From the NCBI GenBank assembly GCA_039105265.1, contig JAPFFF010000009.1, positions 1,550,001-1,614,000 of the forward strand: a stretch of DNA of 64,000 nucleotides. Direction: 5' to 3'. The notes under the pieces were generated by a model. It was not told the DNA's origin and ran no database searches. It worked only from the letters and a program-made list of their open reading frames with translations. Numbering within the stretch: the stretch's first letter is position 1; each line of letters opens with the position of its first letter. Source of the DNA: Tritrichomonas musculus (Eukaryota; Parabasalia; Tritrichomonadida; Tritrichomonadidae). Positions 35,044-44,637 of this stretch are shown here, piece after piece. The position numbers and the translations under genes are program-made.

Positions 35044-36288
35044 CTACTTGTATTCTCCGGAACATCTTATATATGAATCATTTGTGGGAAATATTTGTGG
35101 GCATCTATCAAGTACTGATTTACAAAATCGGCGACTTCGATCAAATAAATGAACAACAAATGGATACATACTATTTTCATAAGGTTTGAAGTAGCCAACA
35201 TCAAATGGAACACCTTTTGTCTTAAATAAATTCATCAATACTGCATATGGCTCATCATTCTTATAAAGATGAATTTTAATGCCAAGTTCATCTGTAATTT
35301 TCAAGTTAATCATTGTATTAAGGATAACTTGATCTGGTATCCAATATAATTTTTTCATTTTCTCTTCAGGGATATTCTTTAAATAATTCACATAATGATA
35401 AAGAAACATTACAACATGCTCATAGCAACCAACTATCGTACCAATATTGACACATGAATGATTAAAGAAAACTTTGGCTTGTTTTTTCCCAACCAAATAT
35501 CCAGCATTTCTGATCTGGCCAACATCGCATCGATGAGTTTCAACTGAAAATCCCACTGTTGTGGTATCAAAATCTTCATAAAATGGGTCACCTTGAAAAA
35601 TTGAATCAAAAAGATCAACAATTAAAATTCTTTTGAAAAGGTTAGGCCTGAGTTTAAGAAAATCGAATAACAATGGATTTCGAAATAATAAAAGTTCATT
35701 TCTTGTGAAATTAGTTTTTCCTATGTAAATAAATGTAATTCCACAATTTGCTGCAAATGTTGATAATGATGTATCAATTTTTTGCTTTGCTAAATCATCG
35801 ATAAATATAACAACAAGTGCCTTACTCCCAGTAGTTCGAAGAGAACGGGTAAATGGAACTAAATTGTATGTACAGTTCAACATCGTAATAAGAATTGCAT
35901 CTTGTGGAGAGCTATTTGAGCGGAGGCTGCGCGATTCAAAATTACATGATGGGCATTGATTATAGTCTTGTAATTGGACAAAATCATTTGTTTGATTATA
36001 ACCTTTTCTAAACCAATCCAAATTTGTATATTTGAGACTTGGCGAATCATCAAATTTTAAAGTTTTGATATCATTATATGTACTAGTATTGTTATTAATC
36101 GCGTAATTTAGGATACTTTTGCTTAATATCTTACCATTTATTAGAAAATTTGTATTATGATTATGAACATAAAGTAAAAGGAGGCATGATAAAGTTAAAA
36201 ATATAATATATGGTGAAAGTCTTATAATTCGGTATTGACACAAATTAGAAACAAAAGATTGTTTTTGATTTTGGAAAGGTAAACTCAT
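35044..36288 (-). CDS. Type II membrane glycosyltransferase-like protein
   Basis: 414 aa, ATG 36288. A short cytosolic N-terminus is followed by one membrane anchor (~25-45, SPYIIFLTLSCLLLLYV), then a lumenal domain: Golgi enzyme topology. The lumenal part reads like a nucleotide-sugar transferase. It has ALVVIFIDDLAKQ, ILIVDLFDSIFQGDPF with a D-x-x-D/DP element typical of metal-sugar-nucleotide sites, CVNIGTIVGCYEHVVMFLYHY, and YWIPDQVILNTM. In related families DQ-LN- near the end contacts the acceptor. Several Asn-x-Thr sites are present. The CAZy family and sugar are not identifiable here. It is divergent from the IQ-motif gene, 62 bp away. Confidence 0.7.
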   Translation of the reverse strand: MSLPFQNQKQSFVSNLCQYRIIRLSPYIIFLTLSCLLLLYVHNHNTNFLINGKILSKSILNYAINNNTSTYNDIKTLKFDDSPSLKYTNLDWFRKGYNQTNDFVQLQDYNQCPSCNFESRSLRSNSSPQDAILITMLNCTYNLVPFTRSLRTTGSKALVVIFIDDLAKQKIDTSLSTFAANCGITFIYIGKTNFTRNELLLFRNPLLFDFLKLRPNLFKRILIVDLFDSIFQGDPFYEDFDTTTVGFSVETHRCDVGQIRNAGYLVGKKQAKVFFNHSCVNIGTIVGCYEHVVMFLYHYVNYLKNIPEEKMKKLYWIPDQVILNTMINLKITDELGIKIHLYKNDEPYAVLMNLFKTKGVPFDVGYFKPYENSMYPFVVHLFDRSRRFCKSVLDRCPQIFPTNDSYIRCSGEYK

Positions 36289-36350
36289 TTGTTGATCAAA
36301 AATTAAAATTGTGAATTTTGAATTAAAAAACGAACTTCAATTTTTCTTGA

Positions 36351-36923
36351 ATGGCAACTCCTCTCGTTATTTCTGAATCCCAGGATGATCAAAAAGAAGA
36401 CATTTCTATTCGATTTCCACTTGTTTCGAAGCATGCGCGTAACTATGCTGCCAAATTAATTCAAAAAGCATGGAGTCGATTTATGATGCGTGTTGTTTAC
36501 AATTATCTTCTTCAATGTTCACGTGAGTTTGAAGCAACCCTTAATCCTAAAGAATTAAGTCGTATATACCCTGAATTTCTTGAATCATCAGATCCAAGGA
36601 TGACTGCAAAACTATGTATTCGTATGCAAGGCGAATCTTTTCCACCTTGCCTTGTATGTCGAATTGTTACCGAATCAGCTCCGTCCATCGATGGTGGCAA
36701 GCATGCTCCTAAATGGATTCCACTTTTTAACTCAGGTACAATAGTTCCTGTGGACCAAAAAGCCCTAGTGCATATATTCCTAGAAGCTATTCATTATCAG
36801 CATGATTCTCAAAAAAATGGGAAAACTCAAACTATTAAAATAGAAAATGCTGAAAATACAATGAATCAAAACAAAACTGAAAATGCAACAGCCCAAATTA
36901 AAATTGATAATACGGGTACATAA
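36351..36923 (+). CDS. IQ-motif protein related to C11orf65/MFI
   Basis: 190 aa, ATG 36351. An IQ-type calmodulin-binding helix AAKLIQKAWSRFMMRVVYNYL (~30-50) is followed by LNPKELSRIYPEF, then CIRMQGESFPPCLVCRIVTES. That order (IQ helix, P-x-E-x-x-x, an R-x-x-G-x-x-FPP-x-x-x-x-I-x-T motif) is the layout of the metazoan C11orf65/MFI family. That family includes a mitochondrial fission inhibitor and ciliary relatives. Trichomonads lack ordinary mitochondria, so a flagellar or hydrogenosomal role would be more natural, but that is inference. The Asn/Thr-rich tail is low complexity. Confidence 0.6.
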   Translation: MATPLVISESQDDQKEDISIRFPLVSKHARNYAAKLIQKAWSRFMMRVVYNYLLQCSREFEATLNPKELSRIYPEFLESSDPRMTAKLCIRMQGESFPPCLVCRIVTESAPSIDGGKHAPKWIPLFNSGTIVPVDQKALVHIFLEAIHYQHDSQKNGKTQTIKIENAENTMNQNKTENATAQIKIDNTGT

Positions 36924-38837
36924 TATAGCATATGATCATTTATTTTGATTTTTTTGTTTGTAATAAAATATCTATAATTAATGATATTTATTTACTTATT
37001 TAGCAATAGCATCAATGTTAAGAAGTTTAATTTAAAGAAAATATTATGAAAAGCAAAGTTTTTATGAGAGTCGAATGGATAATATCTAATGTGATATGCT
37101 AAATTTTCTATGTGATAAGTTTTTTTTTAATTCGAATTGCATTGTAAAAAATAAATCTTTCAAAAAAAAAATCGTAAAACTAAACAAAAAGTTTGTGAAG
37201 ATTTGTAAACTATACAAAATTAATCTATTCTTTTTTTGGTTATAAATTAACCTAAACTGTTTTTATTATGCAATTATATTCATAATCATATGGAGGTCGA
37301 AATACTGATAACTTATTCCTGTGAATTTTTCCCCATCACTCTGGTCGAGATCATTTTTCTAGTTCAATACTGGATATCTCGGGAGTAACCACAAGGATAG
37401 GTATTTACAGATACAAATACAGGAAATTCATACAATAAAGGCCAAGATTGTATCATTAGTTCAATTTTCAATGAAAAGTAATGTTTAAATTTATCACAAA
37501 AAAGCATTCAATAATCTCCGTAATTCAAAAAATCGTAATGTTCAACATTATTCACCAGAGGCTTTGAAAACTTGTCTTTAAAGATTGACTCTCTCTTTGC
37601 AATAGTCCAAAGGCACCACATGAAGAAATATTCCACTTCTTCCAGAAGAGGAAGTATATACATTAAAAAAATATGAGTTGAAAACTACAATTGATGGGAG
37701 TTATTTCGATGTAGATGATTCAATTGAAAAGGTAAACATTCTAAGGAAAAAACAGTTTACAAGCACCATTTATTTTTTGGTCATAATCAATTGCTATATC
37801 ATTATTGAAGAAATTGGCCACGAGTTCAATTGGAATGATACTGGAAGAGACTGGATATACAAGAAACTAGATGAATTTGAAGCAGACTTAATGACTCCGA
37901 GAAATATCGAATTGAATAAGATAGTTGCATTCACTTCAAGTAAAATAAGACTATATACAAATACATTGCTTCCTTTTTTAAAAGATATTTCAACTATTCT
38001 TCGATTCACCAAGGATGAAACCATGCTAAAAGTATTTATTAACATAGTGCATACTGAAAATTTCAATTTATAGTATTTGATTATTATAGCATAAGTAGCA
38101 ATCTATATGGTTTTGGACGGGAAATATAGCTGTTAATGGAAAACAAAGAAATTTTCTATGACTTATTGTCTGAGAAGCCTCTGAAAAAGATCAACTTGAA
38201 AATAATCGAAGCTCATTGACCAAAATTATTAAATAACCTAAATTCATATATGGTGATTTGTTTGAGCAAGAAGAGTAGATAAAGAGAAATATGTAATAAT
38301 GCCGTGTAATTCATTAGAAATATGTTAGCAAAAAGATAAAATCTTTAAACAAAAGTCATTACAATTCTTATTATGATTAGGATTATTGCTTTGAAGTGGG
38401 AAGATTTAAAATGCTGTTTAATGATTATCTAAAAATGGGAAGAGTACTAGATGAAGAGTAACAAATATCGATGATATAATAACATGGTAAATATAACATT
38501 TCTAATAAGATGTCGATGTTTTCCGTGTAATTTGGAGTTTCTGCAGGGAGATAACAAGTTCTTTACTGAGCAAATGCAATGCCATTTTAGATATATAAAA
38601 ACCATTTCAAATTGTTAGAGAATAAACTATTTCCGAAAACTCGGGAGCAAAACTATTTCAAAGCATTTAAATACTCAACGAATTAAAAAAAACGTAAAAT
38701 GAAATTCAATAAAATTTCAAATGGAAATTCGAAGTTTATATTGCCACAAATTGAAAGCTTTTTTCATGATATGATTTCTTTCGATTGCTTCATTTTTATT
38801 ATACATGAATAGGATTACATTACCCAAATCAATGCCT
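36924..38837. other. Gene-poor, decayed region
   Basis: About 1.9 kb with short, stop-broken coding-like islands. A frame at 37624-38073 lacks an ATG start and reads ...LLPEEEVYTLKKYELKTT then FEADLMTPRNIELNKIVAFT, ending in TAG. A second island near 38134 reads MENKEIFYDLLSEKPLKKIN. The first has the feel of trichomonad multigene-family debris but I cannot name it. Base composition around 37260-37440 is less AT-biased than normal spacer. I see no RNA gene. Confidence 0.4.
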
Positions 38838-39281
38838 GATGAGAAAAAATAATTTTAGCTCATAAAAATGGTTATACGTACAAAGATATGCAAATTGAAT
38901 TTGAGTTTGGTAATACAAAGTTATCTAAAGTATTGAAGTATTATAAAGCAAATAATACAGAGCCTGAAAAACCAAAAATGGGAGCTCCAAACAAGTTGAC
39001 TACAAATGTTTTAACCAATATCAATCAAATGATTCTGGCTTGAAAAAAAGTGCAGATTTATTAAAAAGTGCCCAGCTAATTCACCAGACCTTAATCCGAT
39101 CGAAAACTTTTGGGGTGTATATAAGAATCTGTAGCGAAAATTAAACCAGAAACAATCGACGAATTAAGATCGGTAATACTTGCTGTTTGGAAAAGCTTCA
39201 AACAAGATTTAATAGACAATCATGTTTGTTCATTCTTTCAGAGATTGTTTCTTCTAATAAATAACAATAGAGAATGCATTT
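38838..39281 (+). mobile_element. Internally deleted Tc1/mariner transposase relic
   Basis: Two parts of one transposase lie back to back. An N-terminal helix-turn-helix part reads LAHKNGYTYKDMQIEFEFGN then PKMGAPNKLTTNVLTNINQM. A C-terminal part carries the unmistakable mariner DDE signature ANSPDLNPIENFWGVYKNL, then ETIDELRSVILAVWKSFKQD in another frame. The segment with the first two catalytic Asp residues is missing, and stops and frame changes are present. Inverted ends were not found. A plain DNA transposon fossil, unable to act by itself. Confidence 0.85.
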
Positions 39282-39301
39282 AACTTTTTCTCAGAAAAGG
39301 A

Positions 39302-39577
39302 TTGAATAATCTTTATCTTGTATTACCACCAATTAATGAATCTGATGTAATTGGAGGAATCTTTAGTGAAACAACACTAATTGAAAATGAAAATACAGCA
39401 GAAGCTCCACAAATCATTACTAATGACTTTACAAAAGATGAAGATGATTTAATCATTCATTTGTATATCAAATTAGGTCCAAGGTGGAAAAAAAGGTGTG
39501 AGTATTTCCCAAATCACACACAAAATCAAATCAAAAGCCTTTTTCGCAAAAAGTTGCAAAATATAATTTATGCATAG
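39302..39577 (+). pseudogene. Truncated Myb/SANT-domain gene fragment
   Basis: The frame directly after the mariner relic encodes FTKDEDDLIIHLYIKLGPRW, KKRCEYFPNHTQNQIKSLF and a stop after QNIIYA. This is a complete Myb repeat with Trp replaced by Phe at the first position, as in the second repeat of R2R3 proteins. The frame has no ATG: upstream it runs into TAA at 39281. The first repeat, start codon and promoter appear lost, plausibly through the adjoining transposon insertion or deletion. A weakly possible alternative is a missed spliced 5' exon; no GTATGT/ACTAA pair was seen nearby. Confidence 0.65.
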
Positions 39578-39740
39578 TTGGAATGAAAATTGCTTTTCCA
39601 TCATTGATGCTTTTTGTTCTTGATTCATCAATCACATTTTTGAATGCAATTGAAAGAAAAACTATTAGTTAAGATATCATGTAATATTTCTTAACCAAAA
39701 AAAAATATATATAAAAAACGTTTTTACTATTTATAAAAGA

Positions 39741-41021
39741 ATGAAACCTCGTCAAAAAAGGCGCAATGATTTTAATATTGGACCAATTATTGGTCGTGGG
39801 GCTTTTGGTGAGGTTCGACAAGTTGAAGATAAAGAAACCCATATTTTCTATGCAATGAAGATTCTTTCAAAAGCACACATTGTTCGTGAACAAAAAATGA
39901 ATTATGTAATTAGTGAACGTGATGCTATGACAAGATTACATCATCCAAATATTCTTCGATTATTTCTCACATTTCAAGACAAATCAAACTTGTATTTTGT
40001 TATTGAATTAGCAAAAAATGGTGATCTTCAAAAGGTTCTTGATCGATATTATGCAATTGATATAGAAATAGCAAAGATTCTACTTGGACAAATTTTACTT
40101 GCAATAGCTCAGATCCATAAAAATAAAATTATACACAGAGACATTAAACCAGAAAATGTTCTTCTTGATTCTTCAAATCGAGTTAAAATAACAGATTTTG
40201 GTACCGCCAAATTATTCGGAAAAGATGATGTTTTTCAATGCAATCATGGATCATTTGTTGGAAGTGCTGATTATGTTTCACCTGAAATTATTCAAGAAAC
40301 AACTTTAAGTCCAGCAACTGATTTATGGTCTTATGGATGTCTTTTTTATGCTTTACTAGTAGGGCACCCACCGTTTCATGCAGAATCAAATTATGACACT
40401 TTTCTTAATATTGAACACAATAAATATGAACTTCCTTCCTTTTTACCAGATGATGCCAAAGATTTAATATCAAAAATTCTTGTAAATGATCCTGAAAAGA
40501 GAATTGGATACAACTCACAAGATTCAGATTATGAACCCATTAGAAATCATCAATTTTTTGCTGGAATAGACTGGGATAAATTACCATCTACACCAGTTCC
40601 TGAATTTAAGTCATATGTAGCAGCTGTTGAAGCAAGTGGACTCAAAGACACAATTCAACTTAATCAACATTTAATAGATTCTGTTTTACTTGAAAATGAA
40701 AAAGTACTTAATGAAGGAAAAGTTACACTTTTATGTCAACAAAATGATTCTTGTGATTTTACTGATGATGAAGAAAGTGATATTCTTTTTGAGATGAAAA
40801 ATTTATTGCTAGTTTTGACTGATGCTCCTAGACTTTTATTAGTAACAAATGATAAAACAGAAATTGAAGCTGAAATTGACTTATCAGTTGATTTACCAAT
40901 AACAAAAAATGGTCCAACACGAATGACAATTGGCACTTGCCATTTCATTGCTGAAGAAAAAGATATTAATCAATGGGTTGAATTGATAAAAAGCAGAGTC
41001 AATCATGAAACACAACAATAA
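39741..41021 (+). CDS. PDK1-type AGC kinase with C-terminal PH domain
   Basis: 426 aa, ATG 39741. Master upstream kinase that phosphorylates activation loops of AGC kinases such as Akt and S6K. Motifs: IGRGAFGEV, AMKILSKAHIV with the ATP Lys, HRDIKPENVLLD, DFGTAKLF, and the PDK1-like activation segment SFVGSADYVSPE (human SFVGTAQYVSPE), then DLWSYGCLFYALLVGHPPF. No hydrophobic-motif tail is present, as expected for PDK1. Residues ~330-420 (LLLVLTDAPRLLLVT... CHFIAEEKDINQWVELI) have PH-domain spacing and the terminal helix Trp, again as in PDK1. Size is close to, but smaller than, human PDK1 (556 aa). Confidence 0.88.
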   Translation: MKPRQKRRNDFNIGPIIGRGAFGEVRQVEDKETHIFYAMKILSKAHIVREQKMNYVISERDAMTRLHHPNILRLFLTFQDKSNLYFVIELAKNGDLQKVLDRYYAIDIEIAKILLGQILLAIAQIHKNKIIHRDIKPENVLLDSSNRVKITDFGTAKLFGKDDVFQCNHGSFVGSADYVSPEIIQETTLSPATDLWSYGCLFYALLVGHPPFHAESNYDTFLNIEHNKYELPSFLPDDAKDLISKILVNDPEKRIGYNSQDSDYEPIRNHQFFAGIDWDKLPSTPVPEFKSYVAAVEASGLKDTIQLNQHLIDSVLLENEKVLNEGKVTLLCQQNDSCDFTDDEESDILFEMKNLLLVLTDAPRLLLVTNDKTEIEAEIDLSVDLPITKNGPTRMTIGTCHFIAEEKDINQWVELIKSRVNHETQQ

Positions 41022-42869
41022 GAAAATATCTTTAAATGATTGAATCATTTATTGAATATAAAGAAGAATTCTTTTCATCCATTTTATATATAGTTTTATT
41101 CAGTAATGAATTTATTATACCAAGAATGCGTTTAATATTGAATTTCTTTCATATACATCATTATTTTGTTTTTACATTTTTAAATTAAAGTATCGTGAAA
41201 AAGTTCTTTACGACAGAAAAAATATTAACGATTAAAAAAGGTATTTATATTTGACCTTTTTTTTTATTTTGGTAAAGGACTATTTCAATTACTCAATCCA
41301 CTTTTGCGAAAAACTACAAACGCTCAGTTTGGATGTTCACAAGTGGATTTGCATGCCATTCTGTGTTAATCCAAATGTTAACCATATAAACAAGTCTAAT
41401 CTTTGAAATTTTAAATAGATCTGTCTACCAACATATTATCTAAATATATTTTGTTAACTTTTTGTTCAACTTGTTCAAAATCGTTTATAAGTAGAGTATC
41501 ATTCATGAAACATTTTTCGTATATTAAATCAAACCAGAGTTGAAAGGAAATTATAAAAAAAATATCATTAAATCGATAAAAGATAAATTAACGTACAAAA
41601 AAAAACATTTATAAGTTGTTAATTTTTGTTCAAATCATGTTTATCTTGTTTAATTTAAAAATTACTAAATATATCGTAGCTAAAACATAATCATGCCAAA
41701 ATAATGTCTTTTTGCCAATTATTATATAATATTAATAATCAATTTTTATTCATTTATTATTAAATATAAAATATATTATAATATACATTATATATAAAAT
41801 GAAAATCATATTTTTTGATTTTTGAAATGCAAAATGAGGAGGAAAAAAGTTTTCATTTATTAAAAAAATTGAAATAAATAAACATTAAAAATTAAACTTT
41901 TTAAAGCATCATATAACTAATTTCAATTCAAATTTCAATGATTAACCAATTTTAAGAGTATTAAAACTTTACAAGGTCAACAACAATTAGGACTCTACTA
42001 ATCATCGGTAATTTGAAAAAAACAGGCAAATTTAATTACACATAAAATTAATTACCTTGAATATTTTAGTAATTAATTTAAATAATTGCATTTTAAATAT
42101 ATTTTCCAAAAGATATTAATATTTTAAAATCAACATTTATTTGAGAACTTTTCTTTGAATTAAATATATGCTTTCAAAATATCAGAAAAAATAAAATCGA
42201 ATATTTCAATCAATTAAGAATAATTCAATGGACATTTAATTTTGAAAAAATACATTTTATTTTTGTATCTCATTTTATTTTTGCCAATATCTTATTTAAA
42301 ATTTAATTAATTTATTATATACTATATTAATAAATATGAATACAATTGATTATAGTTTTTACATTGCATTGTATATTGGTTTATTAATTATTTGATACAA
42401 AAACATCACGTTAAGTTCAAATCATTTTTCCGATGCATTGGTGGAGCGTATTTCAGGTTTTAAGAGGTATATGATTAATTAGATTATAATATAATAAATA
42501 TAATGATTATAAGATTAAATATCAAATATTGAGCTAGATACAATTCATTTTATCATATATTTTATAATAAAAATCGATTTTCGAAAAATATATACGATAA
42601 ATATAAAGGATGATAGTTTTAACAAAGTATTTAATACATAACAAATATAACAAATTAGTTTAAAATATTATATTACTAATCCATCATCATGATATCAACA
42701 AATGATTCAAAATAAAAAAATATATATTTACTTGATTTAATTATTTTTCTCCCATTATTTTTGATTAATATAAATTAAATTTCAAACCAATTTTGGAAAT
42801 ATTTATTTTTGAAAAAGATTTTTTGATATATTTGAGGCCGTTTTTTTTGTAATATACATCAAATCATTG
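41022..42869. other. Long AT-rich intergenic region, no gene seen
   Basis: About 1.85 kb, extremely AT-rich, with stops in every frame. No palindrome, RNA gene or repeat of note. A TCATT at 42864-42868, immediately before the next ATG, fits the initiator. Confidence 0.5.
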
Positions 42870-44144
42870 ATGACTTATTTCGAAGGGAAAGGCATTTTTT
42901 CTATTACAATGCCATCCGACTCAATTACTAATGAAGCTCATCCTCCATTTCCACGTCGACGAAGTCGAAAAACATCAAACTCTAGACGTAATCTTAAAGA
43001 GAGCAATACTATTCAACAAGATAATGAAGATTCAGATTTAAATATTTGGGTTTCGCGCGCTTTAAATGGTGAGGATATTTCAAAATGCAATCCAGAACTT
43101 GTTCCTGACCTTGTCAGGGAATTAAATAATCAATGGGAATATAACATAGCTAATGGCTATTATTTTGAGTCCGAATTTGCATACAAAGGATTTAAAGCTG
43201 CTCAACAGCTGCAAAAAGATATAAGTAATCGACAGTTGCAGCGTTATATTAAAGATGATTTAAAAAATCGCAAAAAGAAAACAAAATCAAATCTAAAAGA
43301 TCTTGATGAAATGGTAAAAATTCAGAGTCAAAATATGGAAAGGCAATTTCAAGACGAAATAGACGAATTGATTGAAAAACATGATAAGGAAATTGATGAA
43401 TTTAACAAAAAATGGAAAACAGTTAAGCAAAGACTTTACAATAAACCATCAAACCAATTAACCTTATTATACCAACAAGAAGACAAACTAAATTACGCTC
43501 GTAGGTATGAAGAGAGTATTGCTGTTTCAAAAGAAGCAAGCAAACTTGAAAAAGTTGAGTCACGCGAAAAAGCAATTAAAATGGAATATGATTATCGTGA
43601 CGCTCTCAGTCTACTTATTCAAAAACAACGTGAAGAAATGCGTGTTTTATTAAGTAATCATGAGGATATCAGAAAACTTCATCAAAGTGCTAAAAAGTGT
43701 GAAGAAGACTTAATTGAAACCAGAATTAAGAAAATTGACAGAGAGACTATGAAAGCTAATGATATGGCTACTATTGAAAGGAGGCAATTGAAATATTCAA
43801 CTGGAGTTGAATCCATTTCAAACTATAGTATAAATTCTTTTTCAAGGTCAAATAATAAAACTGTTATTGTGGGAGAATTCAATGAGGTTCCCTTACCTCG
43901 TTTGGACGCTGAGCAAAGAATTCAAAGGTCTATTATGAAGAGAACAGCAGCACTCTCTCCAAGCCAGAAACATCAATATCAATACCAGTACAATTATCAA
44001 CCATCTAATCCTTTATCGATGTCAATGCCTCGCCATGCATCAATTGTAATACCAAATCAACCCGCATCACCAAAGACTCAATCCCAATCGAATTCACCAA
44101 GAGGCAAGGACAGCTCGAAAAAACTTTCTAATAATTTTGTTTGA
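42870..44144 (+). CDS. Coiled-coil protein, trichomonad-type, unassigned
   Basis: 424 aa. I choose ATG 42870 (MTYFEGKGIF); an alternative ATG (MPSDSITN) lies 13 codons in. The N-terminus is basic and disordered (RRRSRKTSNSRRNLKE). A short conserved-looking unit follows (NIWVSRALNGEDISKCNPEL... ELNNQWEYNIANGYYFESEF). Residues ~115-310 form a long charged coiled coil (LDEMVKIQSQNMERQFQDEI; REKAIKMEYDYRDALSLLIQ), and the Ser/Pro/Gln-rich tail is disordered. No enzyme motif or membrane segment is visible. It could be a cytoskeletal or flagellar structural protein; that is a guess from architecture. Confidence 0.75.
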   Translation: MTYFEGKGIFSITMPSDSITNEAHPPFPRRRSRKTSNSRRNLKESNTIQQDNEDSDLNIWVSRALNGEDISKCNPELVPDLVRELNNQWEYNIANGYYFESEFAYKGFKAAQQLQKDISNRQLQRYIKDDLKNRKKKTKSNLKDLDEMVKIQSQNMERQFQDEIDELIEKHDKEIDEFNKKWKTVKQRLYNKPSNQLTLLYQQEDKLNYARRYEESIAVSKEASKLEKVESREKAIKMEYDYRDALSLLIQKQREEMRVLLSNHEDIRKLHQSAKKCEEDLIETRIKKIDRETMKANDMATIERRQLKYSTGVESISNYSINSFSRSNNKTVIVGEFNEVPLPRLDAEQRIQRSIMKRTAALSPSQKHQYQYQYNYQPSNPLSMSMPRHASIVIPNQPASPKTQSQSNSPRGKDSSKKLSNNFV

Positions 44145-44637
44145 ATATTTTTTATTTGAAATATAAATAAACAAATAAAAGGCGTTATTTTCTATTTTTT
44201 TTAATTTTTATTTTTATTATTATGAATATATGTTTACATTGTTCAAATGAAATAGAAAGTTTAGCATTGTTTATTCTAATAAAAACTACAATTTTTTGAA
44301 TTTTTATTGTTTCTAATGGACAAAAATCCTTATGTTCACAAGATAGAATAATTCATTGACCAAAAAGACCATCCTTTTAAATTGATAATCAAAATATTGA
44401 ATTGATTATTTTTTTTTTAAATTTTAAATATTTTCATTTTCATAATCGAATAAATTATTCTGTTATACTAATGAAAAAATATTGCTGAATTTGCTAAACT
44501 TATTTAAGATATTCCTTAATTAAATTTAGATTTTAATAAAGATAATTGAAAAAGTTCGAAATACCCATTTTTTTTTATACGATGAAACTTTTTTAAAAGG
44601 TAATTTTTTTCCCTACTTCAGCAAACTCCACAGACAA
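44145..44637. other. Intergenic, no gene seen
   Basis: AT-rich spacer between two plus-strand genes. CTACTTCAGCAAACTCCACAG just before the Raptor ATG is less AT-rich and may hold the promoter, but has no strict TCAYW. Confidence 0.5.
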
